From Bog-159 sp035499555 (GTDB taxonomy: Bacteria > Acidobacteriota > Terriglobia > Bryobacterales > Bryobacteraceae), in assembly GCA_035499555.1 (NCBI GenBank), contig DATJYO010000043.1, forward strand, positions 1 through 64,000: a stretch of DNA of 64,000 bases, given 5' to 3'. Of this stretch, positions 25,454 to 35,114 are shown piece by piece (positions within the stretch are counted from its first letter, which is position 1; every line of letters starts with the position of its first letter). Below the pieces are notes generated by a model. The model ran no database searches. It worked only from the letters and a program-made list of their open reading frames with translations, and was not told the DNA's origin. The translations under genes and the position numbers were made by a program.

Positions 25454-26181
25454 GCCGCATCCTGGTGGTGGAAGACGAGCAGCACCTGGCCGAGGGGCTA
25501 CGATTCAATCTGGAGGCGGAAGGCTACCAGGTGCAGGTGGTGGAGACCGGGGAAGCCGCCCTCGACGCGCTCCAGCCCGGCGCCACGGCGTTCGACATCG
25601 TGATCCTGGACGTCATGCTGCCTGGAATCGACGGCTTCACGGTCATATCAAGAATGCGCCACACCGGACAGTTCGTCCCCACGTTGATGTTGACCGCGCG
25701 CGGCCACGCCGAGGACGTCTTGCGTGGATTTACCGCCGGCGCCGACGACTACCTGACAAAGCCATTCGAGCTGGCCATTTTGACCGCGCGCATCCGCGGC
25801 CTGCTGCGGCGGCGGGAGTGGTTGCAGGCATCCATGGCACAGGGCGAGATGCAGACCGCGCGGGACGAAACGTTCACCTTCGACGGCAAATCCGTGCATT
25901 TCGACAAGCTGGAACTCCGGGTCGGCGAGCAGGTCTTCCCGCTGACACTCATGGAGGCCAACCTGTTGCGCTATCTGATCCGCCACGAAGGCAAACCGGT
26001 ATCGCGCAAGGCCATGCTGGAAGAGGTTTGGGGCTTGCACGAAGACACCGACACCCGAGCCATCGACAATTTTATCGTCCGGCTGCGCCGCTACATTGAA
26101 AACGACCCTACCCATCCACGGCACTTACTCACAGTGCGCGGTGTGGGTTACCGGTTTGTGGCGAAATCCGGCTCAAGTTAG
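25450..26181 (+). CDS. OmpR-family response regulator
   Basis: The 243-residue protein has a receiver domain (1-120) with acidic pocket V-E-D-E, phospho-acceptor Asp54 (I-L-D-V-M-L-P) and Lys104 (T-K-P-F). A winged-helix DNA-binding domain (about 140-240) contains TLMEANLLRYLIRHEGKPVS and RGVGYRF. It overlaps the histidine kinase by four bases and forms a standard two-component pair with it. The targets are unknown. Confidence 0.93.
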   Translation: MSRILVVEDEQHLAEGLRFNLEAEGYQVQVVETGEAALDALQPGATAFDIVILDVMLPGIDGFTVISRMRHTGQFVPTLMLTARGHAEDVLRGFTAGADDYLTKPFELAILTARIRGLLRRREWLQASMAQGEMQTARDETFTFDGKSVHFDKLELRVGEQVFPLTLMEANLLRYLIRHEGKPVSRKAMLEEVWGLHEDTDTRAIDNFIVRLRRYIENDPTHPRHLLTVRGVGYRFVAKSGSS

Positions 26182-26202
26182 CCGGCGCTTACCCGCCGGA
26201 GC

Positions 26203-28002
26203 TTATCCCCACAAGTACCTGATGTAATTCAACTGGGCGGTGGCCTGCGCCTGCCAGAGCGGATTGCCGTCCGTACCTGTGCCGAACAACGGGCGGTACA
26301 GCTCCTCCCCGATCAAACCGGTCGGGAAGGGAGTCCAACCGCCCAAGGCCGCGAGGTACTTGGAAATCGCGTTCTTGGTCTTGGGATCGTTGCTGTAGTA
26401 GTCATTGCCCATCTCGGCCGTGTTGTTCGAGGTTGCCGGGTTGTAATCGTAGAACTCGGGGTCCGGCAGGCTGCCTCCGGGAACGAGGGTGCCCTTGGCC
26501 CACGCGGAATATAAACCCAGTTTCCCGCCGGGGTAATGCACGCTGTACGGGCTGTACTTGGTCCGCAAGGCTACCAGGTGACCATTGGGGTAGCCATTCA
26601 GAACATTCGTCTGATCGCACGTGTGCAGCACGTATGGAGCGAACAGGGAAGGCGCGATGCGTGTTTCCGGCGCGTTATAGTACAGGAAACTCCACATCGA
26701 CTGCCGGGTCGCCAGGTCCGGATACGTGAACCGCCACTGCCCGGTGCCGCCCGCGCCGAGGTCGCAAATCAGGCCGAAGAAATCCACGCTGGAACACATC
26801 TGGTTCAAGGTGGCGCTCCTGCTCTGCCCGGGAAACCGAACATAGAATGGGACGCGGATCGCTTCCTCGTACGCGCTGGAGCCCTTATCGTGCAAACCGT
26901 GCGATCCCCCATGTTCGCCGTGATCGGAAGTGAAGATCACGATGGTATTGGAGGCATACGGGGAGGCTTCGAGCGCATCCAGAACGGCACCGACCTGTTG
27001 GTCGACGTAGTTCTGCAGCCAGTAGTACCAGTTCAGAAAAGTGGTCCAGTCCGTGACGGCCCCATACTGCAGCGCCAGATTTTGCTGAAACGCGTACTGC
27101 GCGCCGGGCTTGTTGGTCACCACGGTCAGATCTTCGTAGTTCCAGGATGAAGGCGGCGATTCGTAGATTCCCGGCGCGCCGGATGCGGGTGGAAACGGAG
27201 GCGGCGGAAAATAGACATTCTGCTTCCCCACGCCGGACGGCGGAACCGATGGGCAGTCCAGCCACCCCGGTCCCCGGCTAATGTCATGCGGGTTAATGAA
27301 GCTTACCGTGGCGCACCAGGGTGTTGCCGGCGCATGCGTATTGATCCAGCCGACGAAGTCATTGGCGATATCCGCGTCGCAGGCCCAATATGCAGACCCG
27401 AAGGCGCCGCCATCGGTGCCCTCATTGGCGGATCCATCCGGCGAGGGATTCTGCGCGGGCCCCCCCGGATAAGTTCGGGTATTAAACCCATACGGCCGCA
27501 ACGGCGTGGAAGTGATGCAGTCGGAGAGATGCCATTTGCCGAACCACCACATATTATTGGCGTATGCCGGTTGTACTGCCGGCAAACCCTGGCCCCAGGT
27601 CGGGAACTGCGGCAGCAAGGGCGCAATTGTGGCGGTCTGCATGGTATCCGCGTAACACGCGGTCTGCGGCGCATATAAGCCGGTGAGGAACGTGCCGCGC
27701 GATGCCGTGCAGATGGTCGCGGCGACATAGAACTGCTGAAAGTTGAACGCGCAGGCGCCGATCCGCCCCACGATGTTGGGCAGGATCTGCTGGTTCACGA
27801 GCGTGGCTTGGTCGCTATCCAGCCAGCATGGCAAGCGCAACTGGTCGACCAGGATGACCAGGATGTTGGGATTGCTCAGTGTCGGTGGTGGAGCCCACGG
27901 TGCCGGTTCAGACCGGCCCTGGGCTTTAGCGCGTGGCGCAAAAAGATGGGGAAGGCTGGCGCCGCCTAATGCCAGCCCCTCCAAAAAACGCCGGCGATTC
28001 AT
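26203..28002 (-). CDS. Tat-exported sulfatase
   Basis: The 599-residue alkaline-phosphatase-superfamily protein begins with a twin-arginine signal (M-N-R-R-R-F-L-E-G-L), so it is exported folded. The formylglycine site is C-T-A-S-R-G (Cys98), the C-x-A-x-R variant of the usual C-x-P-x-R. Metal ligands include Asp53 (V-D-Q-L) and the IVIFTSDHGEHGG segment. It probably removes sulfate esters from a polysaccharide or glycan. The start at 28002 places the Tat motif at the N-terminus and follows GAGGGG; an ATG at 28023 would add seven residues. No maturase gene is in the window. Confidence 0.87.
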   Translation of the reverse strand: MNRRRFLEGLALGGASLPHLFAPRAKAQGRSEPAPWAPPPTLSNPNILVILVDQLRLPCWLDSDQATLVNQQILPNIVGRIGACAFNFQQFYVAATICTASRGTFLTGLYAPQTACYADTMQTATIAPLLPQFPTWGQGLPAVQPAYANNMWWFGKWHLSDCITSTPLRPYGFNTRTYPGGPAQNPSPDGSANEGTDGGAFGSAYWACDADIANDFVGWINTHAPATPWCATVSFINPHDISRGPGWLDCPSVPPSGVGKQNVYFPPPPFPPASGAPGIYESPPSSWNYEDLTVVTNKPGAQYAFQQNLALQYGAVTDWTTFLNWYYWLQNYVDQQVGAVLDALEASPYASNTIVIFTSDHGEHGGSHGLHDKGSSAYEEAIRVPFYVRFPGQSRSATLNQMCSSVDFFGLICDLGAGGTGQWRFTYPDLATRQSMWSFLYYNAPETRIAPSLFAPYVLHTCDQTNVLNGYPNGHLVALRTKYSPYSVHYPGGKLGLYSAWAKGTLVPGGSLPDPEFYDYNPATSNNTAEMGNDYYSNDPKTKNAISKYLAALGGWTPFPTGLIGEELYRPLFGTGTDGNPLWQAQATAQLNYIRYLWG

Positions 28003-28257
28003 TCCCCTCTGCGTGCCAAACATCTCAAGATTGTATGGGAATCGTTGCCGGTCCGCAATAGTTTTAATGCCGTTTTGGCAACATTCAAGATACCGTGCCC
28101 AGTCCAAGGAGTGCCGGTCGTGTACTGCCAGTCACATAGGCTGTCCCACCGAAAACCGAAGTGTGGGTAACATCACAGTGGCGAAATGGACCTTCAGCCT
28201 TGTAGTCCCCTGGACTGCGGCCGAAAACTGCTACGATTCATAGCTGCGGACTGAGTC

Positions 28258-29163
28258 ATGATTCAGGGATCGGTTCTTCACTCGGTGAGTTACTCGGGCT
28301 CTTGGGGACAGGTCTCGCTTGCCGTCGAAGAGTTTGCGGACAAAGCCGCGGAGCTGGGCTACGACGGCGTCATGCTGATGGCCAAGCGCCCGCACCTGTC
28401 GGTGCTCGACTGGAGCCCGGAACGGCGAAAAGAGCTGCGCGCGCGGCTGCGGGATGGCGGCCTGCGCATGGAATGCGTCGCTGGATACACCGACTTCACG
28501 GCCGGCCTGGAGCACGGCGACATTCCCCTCCGCGAGATGCAGATCGGCCACGTGACCGGACTGGCGGAGATGGCGCGCGATCTCGGCGGCGCCCTGGTTC
28601 GCGTGTTCACCGGCTACGAGAGCGGAGCCGCGCCGCCCCAGGCTCAATGGACGCTGATCGTGGACGCGCTGCGCGAGTGCGCGCGCCGGGCCGCCGCGTG
28701 CGGAGTCACGATCGGCGTCCAGAACCATCACGATATTGCCTGCGCCGTGGACAGCCTTTACGACCTGATCCGCGAGGTGGATCATCCGAACTGCCGCGCC
28801 ATGTTCGACGCTTGGGCGCCCGCCTTGCAGGGCGCGGATCTCGCTGCCGCGGCCGCCAAGATGGCGAAACTGACCGTGCACACGACGGTAGCCAATTATC
28901 AAATGCGCCCACGCTTCAAATACGTGCCGGCCCTGGTCAACTACCAGCCGCTCACGCCGTCGGTTCAGGCTGTGCCGGTCGACGAAGGCTTTATCGATTA
29001 CACGGCATTTCTCTCCGCCCTGGAAGACGGCGGCTACGAAGGCGCCGTGGCTTACGAAATGTGCTCCCCTCTGGCCGGCGGGGGTTCCGTCGCGAATCTG
29101 GATCGCTATGCGCGCCGGTTTCTGGAATTCATGCGCGCCCTCCAGCAACGCCGCCGGAACTAG
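28258..29163 (+). CDS. sugar phosphate isomerase/epimerase-like TIM-barrel protein
   Basis: The 301-residue protein fits the xylose-isomerase-like TIM barrel (AP endonuclease family 2 fold): FADKAAELGYDGVMLM in the first unit, G-V-Q-N-H-H-D-I as a metal-ligand strand, MFDAWAPAL, and YEGAVAYEMCSPL near the end (metal Glu). The substrate is not evident; epimerases, inosose isomerases and dehydratases share the fold. Its end overlaps the convergent amidohydrolase gene by four bases. It is divergent from the sulfatase. Confidence 0.8.
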   Translation: MIQGSVLHSVSYSGSWGQVSLAVEEFADKAAELGYDGVMLMAKRPHLSVLDWSPERRKELRARLRDGGLRMECVAGYTDFTAGLEHGDIPLREMQIGHVTGLAEMARDLGGALVRVFTGYESGAAPPQAQWTLIVDALRECARRAAACGVTIGVQNHHDIACAVDSLYDLIREVDHPNCRAMFDAWAPALQGADLAAAAAKMAKLTVHTTVANYQMRPRFKYVPALVNYQPLTPSVQAVPVDEGFIDYTAFLSALEDGGYEGAVAYEMCSPLAGGGSVANLDRYARRFLEFMRALQQRRRN

Positions 29164-30158
29164 TGTTTCTCCGTGCTCGCATGATTCAAACGCAGAAACC
29201 GCGCGGCGTTGTTGTAGAGGATGTCGCGCTTCTGTTGCGGCGTGAGATAGGTCGCGCCTTCGATCACGCTGATCGAGGTCTCCATCAGCTTGGGCCAGAT
29301 CATCTGGTCGGTGCCGAACATCACCCGGTCTTCGAAGCCGCCCTCCACGATGCGCTGGATATACATGTGGACCTCTTTCAACGGGTAGCTCCAGATCAAC
29401 CCCGCCACGTCCACGTAGACATACGCATTGGCCTGCAGGAGTGTGAGCAGTTCTTCGATCATGGGATATCCCGCGTGCATGATCCACAACCGCAATTTGG
29501 GATGGCGCGCCAGCAGATCCTCGAGCAGCAGGGGATTGCCCATCGAACCCCTGAATTTCGGCGTGGTGATGTTAGCCCGCCCGGATCCGCCGGTGCCCAT
29601 GTGGATGCCGACCGGAATATCCAGTTGCTCCGCCAGAGCGAAATAAGCGTCCACCGAAGAGTCGCTGGGCGACATGCCCTGATATTGCAGTCCCACTTCG
29701 CCCATCACTTTGAATCCCTTCTGAGTGAACGCCGCGCGCACGTCTTCCACGGGGCGGAATTTTCCGTTGCCTTCCTCGAAAGACGTGCCGGGGATGATGC
29801 GTCCCGGCGGCGCCGCGGCCAGCCACTTTTCAACCGACTTCTCGTCGCCCATCACCACCGCCGTCACATTCAGCCGCTCGTACTCCGCGAGCATGGCTTT
29901 CATATATTCCTCGGGGGTCTTCGAAGGTTCCAGCAGGTCCGTGCAATCCTGCTTAGCCCAGCCGATCGGACCGGCTTTCTCGCGCGGATCGGCGGCCAGG
30001 AACTGCGGATTGAAGGGGCACATCGGCCCTACCCCGGGTACGCCGCCGAACGTGTGTACATGGATATCGATGATGGGCGGCCGGGTGGATTCAGCCGGCT
30101 GAGCCCAGGCGTATCCGGCGGCAACGGCAAGAAATGCAGCGAGCGGTGCGCTTCGCAT
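29160..30158 (-). CDS. secreted amidohydrolase family 2 (TIM-barrel) protein
   Basis: The 332-residue protein has a signal peptide (1-19, ending YAWAQ), the metal motif I-D-I-H-V-H (about 29-34), G-I-H-M-G-T-G, and L-W-I-M-H-A-G-Y-P followed by FGTDQMIWP (the conserved Asp). This is the amidohydrolase-2 (ACMSD-like) layout: decarboxylases or lactone/amide hydrolases. An exported form is unusual for ACMSD-type enzymes but common in these bacteria. The ATG at 30158 has AGGAG seven bases upstream. Confidence 0.82.
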   Translation of the reverse strand: MRSAPLAAFLAVAAGYAWAQPAESTRPPIIDIHVHTFGGVPGVGPMCPFNPQFLAADPREKAGPIGWAKQDCTDLLEPSKTPEEYMKAMLAEYERLNVTAVVMGDEKSVEKWLAAAPPGRIIPGTSFEEGNGKFRPVEDVRAAFTQKGFKVMGEVGLQYQGMSPSDSSVDAYFALAEQLDIPVGIHMGTGGSGRANITTPKFRGSMGNPLLLEDLLARHPKLRLWIMHAGYPMIEELLTLLQANAYVYVDVAGLIWSYPLKEVHMYIQRIVEGGFEDRVMFGTDQMIWPKLMETSISVIEGATYLTPQQKRDILYNNAARFLRLNHASTEKH

Positions 30159-30280
30159 CAAAAACTCCTTCTCGATGTTTTCCAAATAGTAACAGACCGC
30201 ACGCCGTCCGCTACGTATTGGTCTCGCAGGAGCCGGTGCTCGACGCGCACCGCATCGCCAGCTTCGCTTTTGAAACGCCT

Positions 30281-30814
30281 TTACGACGCGATCGGAATCT
30301 GGCGGCCGTGCTGCTTGCTTTCCGGTATCGGTACATGCACCTGCAGCAAGCCGTCCTTGAATTCGGCTTTGGCCTTGTCTGTCTCCGCACCTGGCGGCAA
30401 GGGAATCATGCGGCTGAAGTGTCCATAGCTGCGCTCGGAGTGCCGGTATCCGGCCCGCGCTTCCTCGCGCTCCTGCCGCCGTTCGCCTTCGATGAGGATG
30501 CCCTCGTCGGTGCATTCCACCTTAATGTCTTCCTTCTTGAGACCGGGAAGTTCGGCGGTCACGTCCAGGCTGCCGTCGTGCTCGCGCACTTCGATCGGCG
30601 GAGACCATAATCCGGCGTTGCCGAAGCCTCGGGAAAGGCCCAGGCTATTCGCAAAAACGCGATCCATCTCTTCGGACAGGCGCCGCATTAATCCAAACGG
30701 ACCGCCACTAAACATGCTTGGAACGAACATCTCGCGCGACGGATAGCTCTCCGCCCGCCGGGCGATGTTACGTTCCGATTCGGGGGAACGGCTGGGAGCC
30801 GACGTAGCTGCCAT
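30281..30814 (-). CDS. Hsp20/alpha-crystallin small heat-shock protein
   Basis: The 177-residue protein has an N-terminal arm and an alpha-crystallin domain (about 70-165) with PPIEVREHDGSLDVTAELPG, LKKEDIKVE, ILIEGERR and AEFKDGLLQVHVPIPE. A C-terminal I-P-I fits the I-x-I motif used in oligomer assembly. It is an ATP-independent chaperone holding unfolded proteins. The start follows AAGGAG. No heat-shock (CIRCE) element was seen upstream. Confidence 0.93.
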   Translation of the reverse strand: MAATSAPSRSPESERNIARRAESYPSREMFVPSMFSGGPFGLMRRLSEEMDRVFANSLGLSRGFGNAGLWSPPIEVREHDGSLDVTAELPGLKKEDIKVECTDEGILIEGERRQEREEARAGYRHSERSYGHFSRMIPLPPGAETDKAKAEFKDGLLQVHVPIPESKQHGRQIPIAS

Positions 30815-30951
30815 TGATTGTCTCCTTTGACTTCATTCTGTGCGCGTGGATCGACGGGATTCAAGACGCGAACCGCGTGCCAATGTGAAGCCAGGCACGC
30901 GTCCTTTGTTTGCACAACGAAGCGGCGCGGGCGCTCGTCTCACGCGGCTCT

Positions 30952-32244
30952 ATGATAGGCTGCGTCTTGACCCGCAAACTGCGCTGGTGGATCGGCGGCC
31001 TGCTGTTCGCCTCCACGGTCATCAACTACATCGACCGCCAGACTCTGAGCGTGTTGGCGCCGGCCCTCAAGGCGCAGTATCGCTGGAGCAACACGGACTT
31101 CGCCACTGTCCTGATCGCATTTCGGGCGGTCTATACGGTCATGCAGTCGGTCTCGGGCCGCTTGCTCGACCGCGTGGGCACCCGCCGCGGCTTGTCGATC
31201 AGCGTGGCATTTTACTCGCTGGTGGCCGCCTGCACTTCGCTGGCACAGGGCTTGGGTAGTTTCCGTATCCTGCGCGGACTTCTGGGAGCGGGGGAATCGG
31301 CGGGTTGGCCCGGCGCGGCCAAGGCCGTTTCGGAGTGGTTTCCGGACCGCGAGCGCGCCTGGGCGGTGGCTTTGTTCGACAGCGGATCTTCGATCGGCGG
31401 CGCCGTCGCGCCGTTTCTGGTGGTGTTTCTGTTGCACACCTTCGGTACCTGGCGGCCGGTCTTTCTGCTCACCGCCAGCCTGGGCTTCGTCTGGCTGATG
31501 GTTTGGAAGCAGGCCTACCATACTCCCGAGACGCACCCGCGCATCACTTCCGAGGAGCTGAAGCTGATCCAAAGCTCCCGGCCGCCCGTAAGCAGCGAGC
31601 GCACCGAAGCCCGCCGCGTGCCTCTCTCCCGGATCTTTCGCCTCCGCCAGACCTGGGGCATCGTGGCCGGCCGCTCCCTCCTGGATCCTTACTGGTTCAT
31701 GATGGCGGAGTGGTTTGCCATCTACCTCGCCAGCAAGGGATTCCGCCTGGAAGAGAGTGCCCTGGGATTCTGGGCGCCGTTCATGGCCGCCGATCTCGGC
31801 AACTTTTTCGGCGGCGGACTGTCGAGCCACTGGATCCGGCGCGGTTGGTCTGTCGGCAGGTCTCGGCGCATGGTGGTCACCATCTTCGGACCGGCTATGC
31901 TGCTGCTCATCCCGGCGGCGTTCACTTCGCGCTATTGGCTGCTGATCGGCCTGTTCTCTTTCTCGACGTTCTGTTACGCGGCCTGCTCCACCATTTTCAT
32001 TTCGCTGCCCGCGGACGTCTTCGAAAGCGGCGCCGTGGCGACGGTCAGCGGCGCCAGTGGCACCGGCGCGGGACTCGTGACGCTGGTCTCCACCTACCTG
32101 ATCGGCCGCGTTTCGGACCGTTTCTCCTTTCAACCGATCATCGTCGTCGCGTCCATTGTGCCCTGCCTGGCGGCCCTGATTATGGTCACGCTGGTGCGGC
32201 CCGCAAAACGCGCGGATGCGAGCGGCTTGTTGCGCAGCTTTTAA
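30952..32244 (+). CDS. MFS transporter (hexuronate/anion:cation symporter-like)
   Basis: The protein of about 430 residues has twelve predicted membrane helices. After the first helix (W-W-I-G-G-L-L-F-A-S-T-V-I-N-Y-I-D-R-Q) comes the signature Y-I-D-R-Q-T-L-S typical of ExuT/GudP-like transporters, with LLDRVGTRRG in loop 2-3. Uptake of a sugar acid is inferred. The start is uncertain: ATG 30952 is used, while TTG 30967 (LTRKLRWW) would also give a complete first helix. The gene is divergent from hsp20. Confidence 0.85.
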   Translation: MIGCVLTRKLRWWIGGLLFASTVINYIDRQTLSVLAPALKAQYRWSNTDFATVLIAFRAVYTVMQSVSGRLLDRVGTRRGLSISVAFYSLVAACTSLAQGLGSFRILRGLLGAGESAGWPGAAKAVSEWFPDRERAWAVALFDSGSSIGGAVAPFLVVFLLHTFGTWRPVFLLTASLGFVWLMVWKQAYHTPETHPRITSEELKLIQSSRPPVSSERTEARRVPLSRIFRLRQTWGIVAGRSLLDPYWFMMAEWFAIYLASKGFRLEESALGFWAPFMAADLGNFFGGGLSSHWIRRGWSVGRSRRMVVTIFGPAMLLLIPAAFTSRYWLLIGLFSFSTFCYAACSTIFISLPADVFESGAVATVSGASGTGAGLVTLVSTYLIGRVSDRFSFQPIIVVASIVPCLAALIMVTLVRPAKRADASGLLRSF

Positions 32245-32270
32245 GCGGAATGTGCCATGCTGGAGTTACT

Positions 32271-32450
32271 ATGCGAGATCCTCAGATCATCGACGCAGAA
32301 CTAATGGAAATCGCTGCCCTGGCGGACGATACCCTCAAGTTCGAGCGCCTCGTGGCCTGGTGCGCATCCCATCCCGATGAAGTCCCCTTCGTTCTGCATC
32401 AGTTCCTGGGCCGCCGGGAGAAGCATCGGCCCCAGCCTTCCCAGCCGTAG
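32271..32450 (+). CDS. small hypothetical protein (59 aa)
   Basis: This short acidic-then-basic helical protein runs MRDPQIIDAELMEIAALAD to a C-terminal REKHRPQPSQP. A GGAG lies six bases before the ATG at 32271, and the gene begins 26 bases after the MFS stop, so it is plausibly cotranscribed. No motif or membrane segment is visible. I do not recognise it. Confidence 0.5.
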   Translation: MRDPQIIDAELMEIAALADDTLKFERLVAWCASHPDEVPFVLHQFLGRREKHRPQPSQP

Positions 32451-32548
32451 CGCGGCTGCGGCACGCGGTGCCGAATCTCACAAAACTATTGACTCCGCAT
32501 CCGGTGGCGCTTACTATATCTTGTCGGCCAAAGCCGGAAATCGAGCCC

Positions 32549-33517
32549 ATGAAACGCACGCTTTGCGCGATCGTGGTTTTGTGTTTGCGCGTTTACGCGG
32601 CTACCGAGTCCGATTCCGCGATTCGTCAAGCGGAACAACTTCGCCGGCAGGGCAGGTACGCCGACGCGCAGGCCGCTCTGCGTACCGCGCTGGGCAAGCT
32701 CGACCGCTCCTCGCATGCCGCCGATCGCGGCAATCTGCTGAACAGTCTGGGCGCCGTGGCGCAGGACCGCGGCAGCTTCGCGGAGGCGGAACAGTTCTAC
32801 CTGCAATCGATCCGCACGCTGGAAGGCGCGGCCGGAAAACAAGACCTGATGGTCGCCGCCCCGCTCGACAACCTCGGTTCGCTCTACCTGGCATGCGGCC
32901 GCCTCGCCGAATCCGAGACCTTGCGGCAGCGCTCGCTCGAGATCCGCATCCGGGCTCTGGGACCGAATCACCTGGACGTGGCGCGCTGCCTGGGCAACCT
33001 GGCGTTGCTGGCCTGGCGGCGCGACAAGTATGCCGATGCCGCCGCCCGCGCGGAAAAGGCGCTCGCCATCTACGACACGAACGGAAGGCACGATACCCCG
33101 GAGCAAGCCGCGATCTACATGACCCTCGGACTGGTGGCCGAGTCCCAGCGCGACTTCCCCATGGCGGGCGAACATCTGCATCGGGCCCTGGCGATTTACG
33201 AAAAAGCCGCCGGCCCGGAAAGTCCCCTCACCATCCGGCCGCTGGTCAATCTGGGCACTCTGGATTTTCTCGCCGGACGACCAACCGCCGGCGAAGAGGA
33301 CCTGCGACGGGCGCTGAGCCTGGCGGAGCGCGTCCTCGGACCTACCCACCGGTTGGTGGCCGAAGTGTTGACCAATTACGCCGCGGCGCTCCGCCGCAGC
33401 AAACGTGCCAGGGAGGCCAAGCCTTTGGAGAAGCGCGCCCGCGCCATCCTGAAACAGCATGCCTCCGATACGGTGCTCCGCGACAGCGTGGATGCCAGCC
33501 TGTTGGCGGCTAATTAG
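32549..33517 (+). CDS. secreted tetratricopeptide-repeat protein
   Basis: The 322-residue protein has a short signal peptide (1-18) and six or seven TPR units of the kinesin-light-chain type, with repeats such as LLNSLGAVAQDRGSFAEAEQ and YLQSIRTLEGAAG, then LDNLGSLYLACGRLAESETL. These form a protein-binding superhelix and no catalytic domain is present. It is predicted to be periplasmic. The ATG at 32549 gives the signal peptide. No obvious partner is adjacent. Confidence 0.82.
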   Translation: MKRTLCAIVVLCLRVYAATESDSAIRQAEQLRRQGRYADAQAALRTALGKLDRSSHAADRGNLLNSLGAVAQDRGSFAEAEQFYLQSIRTLEGAAGKQDLMVAAPLDNLGSLYLACGRLAESETLRQRSLEIRIRALGPNHLDVARCLGNLALLAWRRDKYADAAARAEKALAIYDTNGRHDTPEQAAIYMTLGLVAESQRDFPMAGEHLHRALAIYEKAAGPESPLTIRPLVNLGTLDFLAGRPTAGEEDLRRALSLAERVLGPTHRLVAEVLTNYAAALRRSKRAREAKPLEKRARAILKQHASDTVLRDSVDASLLAAN

Positions 33518-33536
33518 ACACGCGCTCGATCCAGTT

Positions 33537-34304
33537 TCAGATCGGAAGCCGCACCAGGGATCCCAGCAACTCTTGCAGCAAAGGCTTAGCGGGGTACGGA
33601 TGACCCTTGTACTGCCGGAAACCTTCGCCCAACGCTACGCCGCCCCGGCGTCCGGCTTCCCGTGTCCAGCTCTCCATGGTCAGAAGATAATCGTCCATGC
33701 CGTGCTGCGCCAACAGCCACTCGCGCTGGCTGGCATGCTCGGCCAGCATGGCTCGCTTGGTTTCGAACTGCGCTTCTATATCCACGTAAAAATCGGCGAT
33801 CACCGGGCGCTCTTCCCGATCCACCCCGCCGATCGAATCCATGAAATAGAGATGGGGAATCGCGGCCAGGGGCGCCGCGGGCGAGATGGCCGCCGTGGTG
33901 TAATTCGGAGCGGACGCGCCGAAGCACGCGTCGCGCACCAGCGTGCTGGTGGTTTCGTGGTCGCACATGTAATCTACCGGCGAAGCGGTGATCACCACGT
34001 CCGGCTGGACCGAGCGCAGCAGCTCGGTTACCCGCCGGCGGGACCGGTTGTCGTTGAAGATGGCCAGATCGCGGAATTCGGCGCACCGGTATGTGGCGCC
34101 GATGCGCCGCGCCGAGGCCGCCGCTTCCGCGCGCCGGATATCCGCGATCTCCTCCGGCGTCCGGTCGCGCGAGCCGCAATCCCCCGGCGTCATACTCACG
34201 ACCACCACCTGGTGCCCGCCCGCCGCCAGGTGCGCCAAGGTGCCGCCGGCCAGGATCTCCACGTCGTCCGGATGTGCATGTATGGCCAGAATCGTCGTCC
34301 GCAT
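33537..34304 (-). CDS. PIG-L/LmbE family deacetylase
   Basis: The 255-residue protein has the zinc motif A-H-P-D-D (10-14; His11, Asp14) and a third-ligand segment M-C-D-H-E-T-T (His near 115). Members of this family remove acetyl groups from N-acetylglucosamine-linked small molecules (mycothiol or bacillithiol precursors, glycolipids, antibiotics). The substrate here is unknown. The protein is cytosolic. It is divergent from the SDR at 34362. Confidence 0.88.
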   Translation of the reverse strand: MRTTILAIHAHPDDVEILAGGTLAHLAAGGHQVVVVSMTPGDCGSRDRTPEEIADIRRAEAAASARRIGATYRCAEFRDLAIFNDNRSRRRVTELLRSVQPDVVITASPVDYMCDHETTSTLVRDACFGASAPNYTTAAISPAAPLAAIPHLYFMDSIGGVDREERPVIADFYVDIEAQFETKRAMLAEHASQREWLLAQHGMDDYLLTMESWTREAGRRGGVALGEGFRQYKGHPYPAKPLLQELLGSLVRLPI

Positions 34305-34361
34305 CGGGATGAACCCAGTCTAACGCGTAAACTTCGCCGCCGAATCCGGTATAACGGTGGA

Positions 34362-35114
34362 ATGGCTTTCGACTTTCAGGGCAAGCTGGCCGTCGTCACC
34401 GGCGGCGCCAACGGAATCGGGGCCGCGGCGGCCCGCGTGCTCGCCGGCGGCGGGGCAAAAGTCTCGATCTTCGATCTGGAGAACGAGCATCCCGTGGACG
34501 TCACCGATCGCGCCTCCCTCGAGCGCGCCTTCGATCGGACCGGCGTCCCGGACATCGTGGTGGCCAATGCCGGCATCGGCGCCGAGACCGGGCTCTGCGA
34601 AATCACCGAACAGCAATGGCAGCGGACCCTGGCCGTGAATCTCACCGGGATCTTCAACACCGTGCAGATGGCCGCCCGGCTCATGATTCCGCAGCGCCGC
34701 GGATCCATCGTGATGACCGCCTCCACCAACTCCTACGACGGCGAAGCGGACCTCACCGCATACAACGCCAGCAAAGCCGGGCTACTGGGCATTCTCCACA
34801 CCGTCGCCAACGAATTGGGACCCTACGGCATCCGGGTCAATGCCGTCTGCCCGGGGCTGATCCGCACGCGCCTCACCGGCGGCCATTTTTCGAATCCCGA
34901 CGTGCTGAAGAATTATTTCCGCAACATACCACTGGGCCGCGGCGGCGAGCCCGAGGAAATCGCCCATGCCATTGCCTTCCTGGCATCCGATCTGGCGGCC
35001 TACATCACCGGAACGTCGCTGTTCGTGGATGGCGGGCAGATGGCCGCCAAGTTCGGCACCTGGAATGAGGAGCGCGCCGAATTCGTGGCAGACCGCTGGC
35101 GGCTGCGCGAGTGA
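34362..35114 (+). CDS. short-chain dehydrogenase/reductase (FabG-like)
   Basis: The 250-residue classical SDR has T-G-G-A-N-G-I-G (cofactor), N-A-G-I-G, catalytic Ser in TASTNS and intact Y-N-A-S-K. The C-terminal ITGTSLFVDGGQMAAKFGTW is somewhat longer than usual. A sugar or polyol dehydrogenase is as likely as a ketoacyl reductase. TATAAC lies six bases before the ATG (34350-34355) with a GGTGGA in between. The stop overlaps the start of the TonB-dependent receptor (GTGA), so the two are probably coupled. Confidence 0.88.
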   Translation: MAFDFQGKLAVVTGGANGIGAAAARVLAGGGAKVSIFDLENEHPVDVTDRASLERAFDRTGVPDIVVANAGIGAETGLCEITEQQWQRTLAVNLTGIFNTVQMAARLMIPQRRGSIVMTASTNSYDGEADLTAYNASKAGLLGILHTVANELGPYGIRVNAVCPGLIRTRLTGGHFSNPDVLKNYFRNIPLGRGGEPEEIAHAIAFLASDLAAYITGTSLFVDGGQMAAKFGTWNEERAEFVADRWRLRE

